Shown one piece after another: positions 50,817 to 53,425 of a DNA stretch of 53,425 nt. Under the pieces are notes generated by a model that searched no databases, was not told the DNA's origin, and saw nothing but the letters and a program-made list of their open reading frames with translations. Every line of letters starts with the position of its first letter. The stretch's first letter is position 1. This stretch comes from Chloroflexota bacterium (GTDB lineage: Bacteria > Chloroflexota > Anaerolineae > Aggregatilineales > Phototrophicaceae), in NCBI GenBank assembly GCA_026706455.1, contig JAPOYS010000150.1, positions 1 to 53,425 of the forward strand. The letters run 5' to 3'. A program made the position numbers and the translations under genes.

Positions 50817-52241
50817 ATGGCGAGGCATCATTCGATCGTGCCCAGGAAACCAATTGTCGCCCTGGTGGGGCGCCCAAACGTTGGCAAGAGCACGTTGTTC
50901 AATCGACTCGTTGGCGCGCGCGTCGCCGTCACGCACGAGATACCGGGCACAACCCGCGATCGGCTGCACGGCGAGTCCTTTTGGAATGGCGCGAATTTTC
51001 AGGTTGTCGATACAGGCGGCATTGAAGTTTATCAGCCGGCCGGGTCGCGTGATGAATCGCCGCTGGCGGAGGGCAGCCGGGACTTCATCAAGGAGATCAT
51101 TGAGCAGGCGCTGATCGCCATTGCCGACGCCGATGTCGTTGTCTTGGTTGTCGACGCGCAGGCTGGCCTTACCGCCGCCGATGAAGCCATCGCTGAGATT
51201 CTGCGCCGCTCGGACAAGCCAGTGTTGGCGGCCGCCAACAAGATTGATGACAAGTCACGTGAGGATGAAGCCTTTGACTTCTACGTTCTGGGCTTGCCTG
51301 TCTACGGCATCAGCGCCATTCACGGTTTGGGCGTCGGCGATTTGCTGGACGAAGTGGTAAGCGCTTTCTGCGCGCTCGCGTCTGGTTCTGGCGAGGACGA
51401 AACCGACGACCACTTGAAAATCGCGATCGTCGGACGGCCCAATGCGGGCAAGAGCACGCTGCTGAACCGGCTCATCGGCGAAGATCGCGCCATTGTGAGC
51501 GAGGTCGCCGGTACAACGCGCGACGCCATCGATACCGAGATCAGCTACTTCGGCGAGCGAGTCACCTTGATTGACACGGCGGGCCTTCGCCGACGGGGAC
51601 GCATAGAAGCGGGCGTCGAGCGATACAGCGTCATCCGCGCGATGAAGGCGATCGGCCGGGCTGATGTCGCGCTTCTCGTAATTGACGCGAATATCGGCGT
51701 CACGGAACAAGACGAGCACATCGCCGGCTATGTCATCGAGGAATACAAGAGCCTGGTTATCGTGGTCAATAAATGGGACGCGGTTGACAAAGACGCCGCC
51801 ACGATGAAGGCCTTCACCGACAATGTTCGCGATCGGCTGCACTTCGTTCGCTACGCCCCCTGCATCTTCATAAGCGCGTTGTCGGGTCAAAGGATTCATC
51901 AGGTTCTGGAGGCGGCTTATCGCGTTTGGGAGGCGCGTTTCTTTCGCATGCCTACAGCCGATGTGAATCGATTGCTGCGGGAAGCGGTGGAAAAACATCC
52001 GCCGCATGCCAAGGGGACGAAGCGGCTGAGATTCTTCTACGCCTCGCAAGTGCGCGCGGATCCGCCCTTGATCCTGTTTCATGTGAACGATCCAACGCAA
52101 GTGCATTTCACCTACAAGCGCTATTTGGAGAACCGGTTTCGCGCCGCGTACGCCTTTGAAGGCACGCCGATTCGCATGAGCTTTCGCGCGCGCGAAAGCC
52201 GGCGCAGGCGCATTGCGGCGCAACAAGGGGCTGGCGAATGA
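50817..52241 (+). CDS. der: Ribosome-associated GTPase Der (EngA)
   Basis: Essential 50S assembly GTPase with two tandem G domains. Domain 1 (about 12-180) has GRPNVGKST, DTGG and NKID. Domain 2 (about 200-370) has GRPNAGKST, DTAGLRRRG and NKWD. A C-terminal KH-like domain (about 380-474) has HAKGTKRLRFFYASQVRADPPLILFHVN. ATG 50817; a TACAAT at 50790-50795 may be its -10. Confidence 0.96.
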   Translation: MARHHSIVPRKPIVALVGRPNVGKSTLFNRLVGARVAVTHEIPGTTRDRLHGESFWNGANFQVVDTGGIEVYQPAGSRDESPLAEGSRDFIKEIIEQALIAIADADVVVLVVDAQAGLTAADEAIAEILRRSDKPVLAAANKIDDKSREDEAFDFYVLGLPVYGISAIHGLGVGDLLDEVVSAFCALASGSGEDETDDHLKIAIVGRPNAGKSTLLNRLIGEDRAIVSEVAGTTRDAIDTEISYFGERVTLIDTAGLRRRGRIEAGVERYSVIRAMKAIGRADVALLVIDANIGVTEQDEHIAGYVIEEYKSLVIVVNKWDAVDKDAATMKAFTDNVRDRLHFVRYAPCIFISALSGQRIHQVLEAAYRVWEARFFRMPTADVNRLLREAVEKHPPHAKGTKRLRFFYASQVRADPPLILFHVNDPTQVHFTYKRYLENRFRAAYAFEGTPIRMSFRARESRRRRIAAQQGAGE

Positions 52242-52296
52242 GGCGGCTCTGCGGCAAATGCCTATGTTCATCGCTTCGTATCGCTTACAAAGTCTA

Positions 52297-52325
52297 TTGC
52301 GCCTCCCGTCGCTCAAACCTATAAT
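52297..52325 (+). promoter_or_regulatory. Promoter of lepB
   Basis: TTGCGC (52297-52302), 17-base spacer, consensus TATAAT (52320-52325). The leader contains a CCGGCT/AGCCGG hairpin (52356-52371) before the AAGGAG. Confidence 0.75.
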
Positions 52326-52390
52326 CTGGCCTGTCGCCCGGCGGCCGCATAGCGCCCGGCTGGTGAGCCGGCGACGCCGAAGGAGATCTC

Positions 52391-52963
52391 ATGTTTGGCA
52401 GCCATACCGGCGATTTGCCGCGACCGCGGCTCAAGACACCGGGTCTATTGCTGGAAGTCCTCAGCACGGTTGTATTTGTGGTGGCGGTAACCGTGCTCTT
52501 TGACCTGGCGATTCCACGCTCGCTGGTCGATGGGCACAGCATGGAGCCGACATTCTTTGGCGATGATCGTTTGGTCGTCAGCCGCGTGCATTACCTGCTG
52601 GGGCAGCCGCAACGGGGCGACATTCTTGTATTCAATTCGCTGCGCGAGAGCGAGTTGGCGCGCGGCGTCATGCTGATTAAGCGCGTTGTGGGCCTGCCAG
52701 GAGAGACGGTTGAATTCCGCGATCAGAGAGTCCATATTAACGGCGTAGCGCTCGATGAGCCCTACATCAAGGACGAGGTCTGCCGGCGGCGCTGTCAAGA
52801 CAGAGCCTGGCAATTGGGGGAGAGCGAGTACTTCATGATGGGAGACAACCGCAACAACAGCAATGATTCGCGCTCCTTTGGTCCCGTTCCACTGCCCAAG
52901 ATAGTCGGGCGCGTCATCTTCCGCTATTTTCCCGTCGCCTTGATCGGCGCTATCCTGAGCTAG
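52391..52963 (+). CDS. lepB: Signal peptidase I
   Basis: Removes signal peptides from exported proteins at the membrane. Of 190 residues, one TM anchor (about 22-40) precedes the catalytic serine in GHSMEPT (Ser50). The general-base lysine is in IKRVVGLPGE (Lys97), followed by GDNRNNSNDSRSFG (signature box D/E). The size is that of the Gram-positive type. AAGGAG lies seven bases before the ATG. Confidence 0.95.
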   Translation: MFGSHTGDLPRPRLKTPGLLLEVLSTVVFVVAVTVLFDLAIPRSLVDGHSMEPTFFGDDRLVVSRVHYLLGQPQRGDILVFNSLRESELARGVMLIKRVVGLPGETVEFRDQRVHINGVALDEPYIKDEVCRRRCQDRAWQLGESEYFMMGDNRNNSNDSRSFGPVPLPKIVGRVIFRYFPVALIGAILS

Positions 52964-52972
52964 GGTCCCAAT

Positions 52973-53248
52973 ATGAAAGATGCCAAGAGCAAGGGATACG
53001 CCTGCCCGCGCTGCACTGTCGGGCGCTGCGCGCCACGCACGACGACCTTCGCCGATCTATACCATGGTCAACTGTTGTGCATTCCCAACCTGGCCGCCTA
53101 TGTTTGCGATGTTTGCCATTTTGCCGAGTTCGAGCAGGAAGCTCTCGAGGCGCTGTGGAATGAATTCTATGGCGATGGTCCGGCCGATGAATATCAGATG
53201 GTAACGGGGCAGAATCGCGGTTCTACTTACGGCGGCGGCTCAACCTAG
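52973..53248 (+). CDS. YgiT-type zinc finger protein
   Basis: A 91-residue protein. It has two CxxC pairs (Cys11/14 in CPRC and Cys45/48 in CDVC) about 30 residues apart, the pattern of the MqsA N-terminal/YgiT zinc domain. The segment between is TTTFADLYHGQLLCIPNLAAYV. The C-terminal region (LEALWNEFYGDGPADEY) and a Gly/Ser tail carry no HTH, so an antitoxin or transcription role cannot be assumed. It starts nine bases after lepB. Confidence 0.82.
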   Translation: MKDAKSKGYACPRCTVGRCAPRTTTFADLYHGQLLCIPNLAAYVCDVCHFAEFEQEALEALWNEFYGDGPADEYQMVTGQNRGSTYGGGST

Positions 53249-53272
53249 GCGATGGTATTCTAGCGCCACTCC

Positions 53273-53296
53273 GCGGCGCGTGTGCGAATGCGCCGC
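53273..53296 (+). terminator. Weak hairpin after the zinc-finger gene
   Basis: GCGGCGC (53273-53279) and GCGCCGC (53290-53296) form a 7-bp stem with a ten-base loop. No T-run follows, so termination is uncertain. Confidence 0.3.
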
Positions 53297-53329
53297 ATGG
53301 GTCGGCTGATAAAGCCGGGCATCCCTACC

Positions 53330-53358
53330 TTGACTGCGCGCAGCCTGTGATGTATGCT
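53330..53358 (+). promoter_or_regulatory. tRNA-Glu promoter
   Basis: TTGACT (53330-53335), exact 17-base spacer, TATGCT (53353-53358). Predicted start near 53365, a few bases before the mature tRNA 5' end. Confidence 0.8.
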
Positions 53359-53371
53359 TCTGCAGCTTGGC

Positions 53372-53425
53372 GGCCCCTTCGTCTAGCGGCCTAGGATGCC
53401 ACCCTTTCAAGGTGGAGACACGGGT
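53372..53425 (+). tRNA. trnE: tRNA-Glu (anticodon TTC), 3' part cut by window end
   Basis: The acceptor half GGCCCCT begins at 53372. The anticodon stem CCACC (53399-53403) and GGTGG (53411-53415) enclose the loop CTTTCAA, giving anticodon TTC at 53406-53408. The D-arm (GTCTAGCGGCCTAGGAT) is typical of bacterial tRNA-Glu. The T-arm and 3' acceptor lie beyond the window. Confidence 0.93.

Overview
The window reads as a GC-rich bacterial chromosome segment, most likely from the Chloroflexota (Anaerolineae-like). The basis is inference: Thr/Pro-rich stalks on membrane-anchored extracytoplasmic proteins, a DUF3417-type glucan phosphorylase, an F420/LLM-type oxidoreductase, a YbbR/CdaR protein with CdaA, and a house-keeping gene mix without outer-membrane genes. 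Nearly all of it is densely coding. There is no rRNA, prophage, intact insertion sequence or CRISPR array.

Layout. 1-466: the 5' part of a coiled-coil gene (minus strand) containing an in-frame 66-bp tandem repeat. 786-1918: acetyltransferase and peptide deformylase. 2191-4396: OmpR-type response regulator and histidine kinase, preceded by three 11-bp-phased TTTRCA repeats. 4430-8315: iron(III)-type ABC transporter (binding protein, fused permease, ATPase) on the minus strand. 8734-11411: a three-gene operon encoding an E2-like (UBC) protein, a JAB/JAMM-like protein and an E1-like (ThiF) enzyme. This is a compact bacterial ubiquitin-like conjugation cassette without a recognisable modifier gene and is the most unusual locus here. 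11417-17746: a hypothetical protein, hydrolase, tandem-GNAT protein, anchored hypothetical protein, MBL hydrolase, Mug glycosylase, dUTPase and an SDR with an altered active site. 17791-21141: SSB, GatB and an aminotransferase. 21798-25105: small acidic protein, NUDIX, CNNM/CBS protein and AlkA-type glycosylase. 25123-32453: sugar kinase, SUMF1-domain protein, GNAT, cNMP-binding/PH-like membrane protein, TatA, DUF1992 and a LysM/lamin-tail protein.

32604-39793 is a glycogen region: GlgA, GlgC, an LLM oxidoreductase, two tandem stand-alone CBM48 proteins and glucan phosphorylase. 39993-44258: MiaB-type methylthiotransferase, an SH3 lipoprotein, and a fusion of a pseudo-receiver, a roadblock-like domain and a catalytically dead IS200/TnpA-like domain. 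44460-48241: DNA polymerase I and ornithine carbamoyltransferase. 48528-53248: diadenylate cyclase CdaA, CdaR, Der GTPase, signal peptidase I and a YgiT-type zinc finger protein. A tRNA-Glu(TTC) with a good promoter is cut by the window end.

Two short elements sharing the terminal inverted repeat GTAGGGGCGA flank the miaB to fusion-protein block, one of them in the polA leader. Several promoters are convincing by sequence (14044, 39943, 52297, 53330), many others have an extended -10 (TGnTAnnnT). One bidirectional terminator is clear (36293-36321). All functional assignments come from reading motifs; no database search was run.
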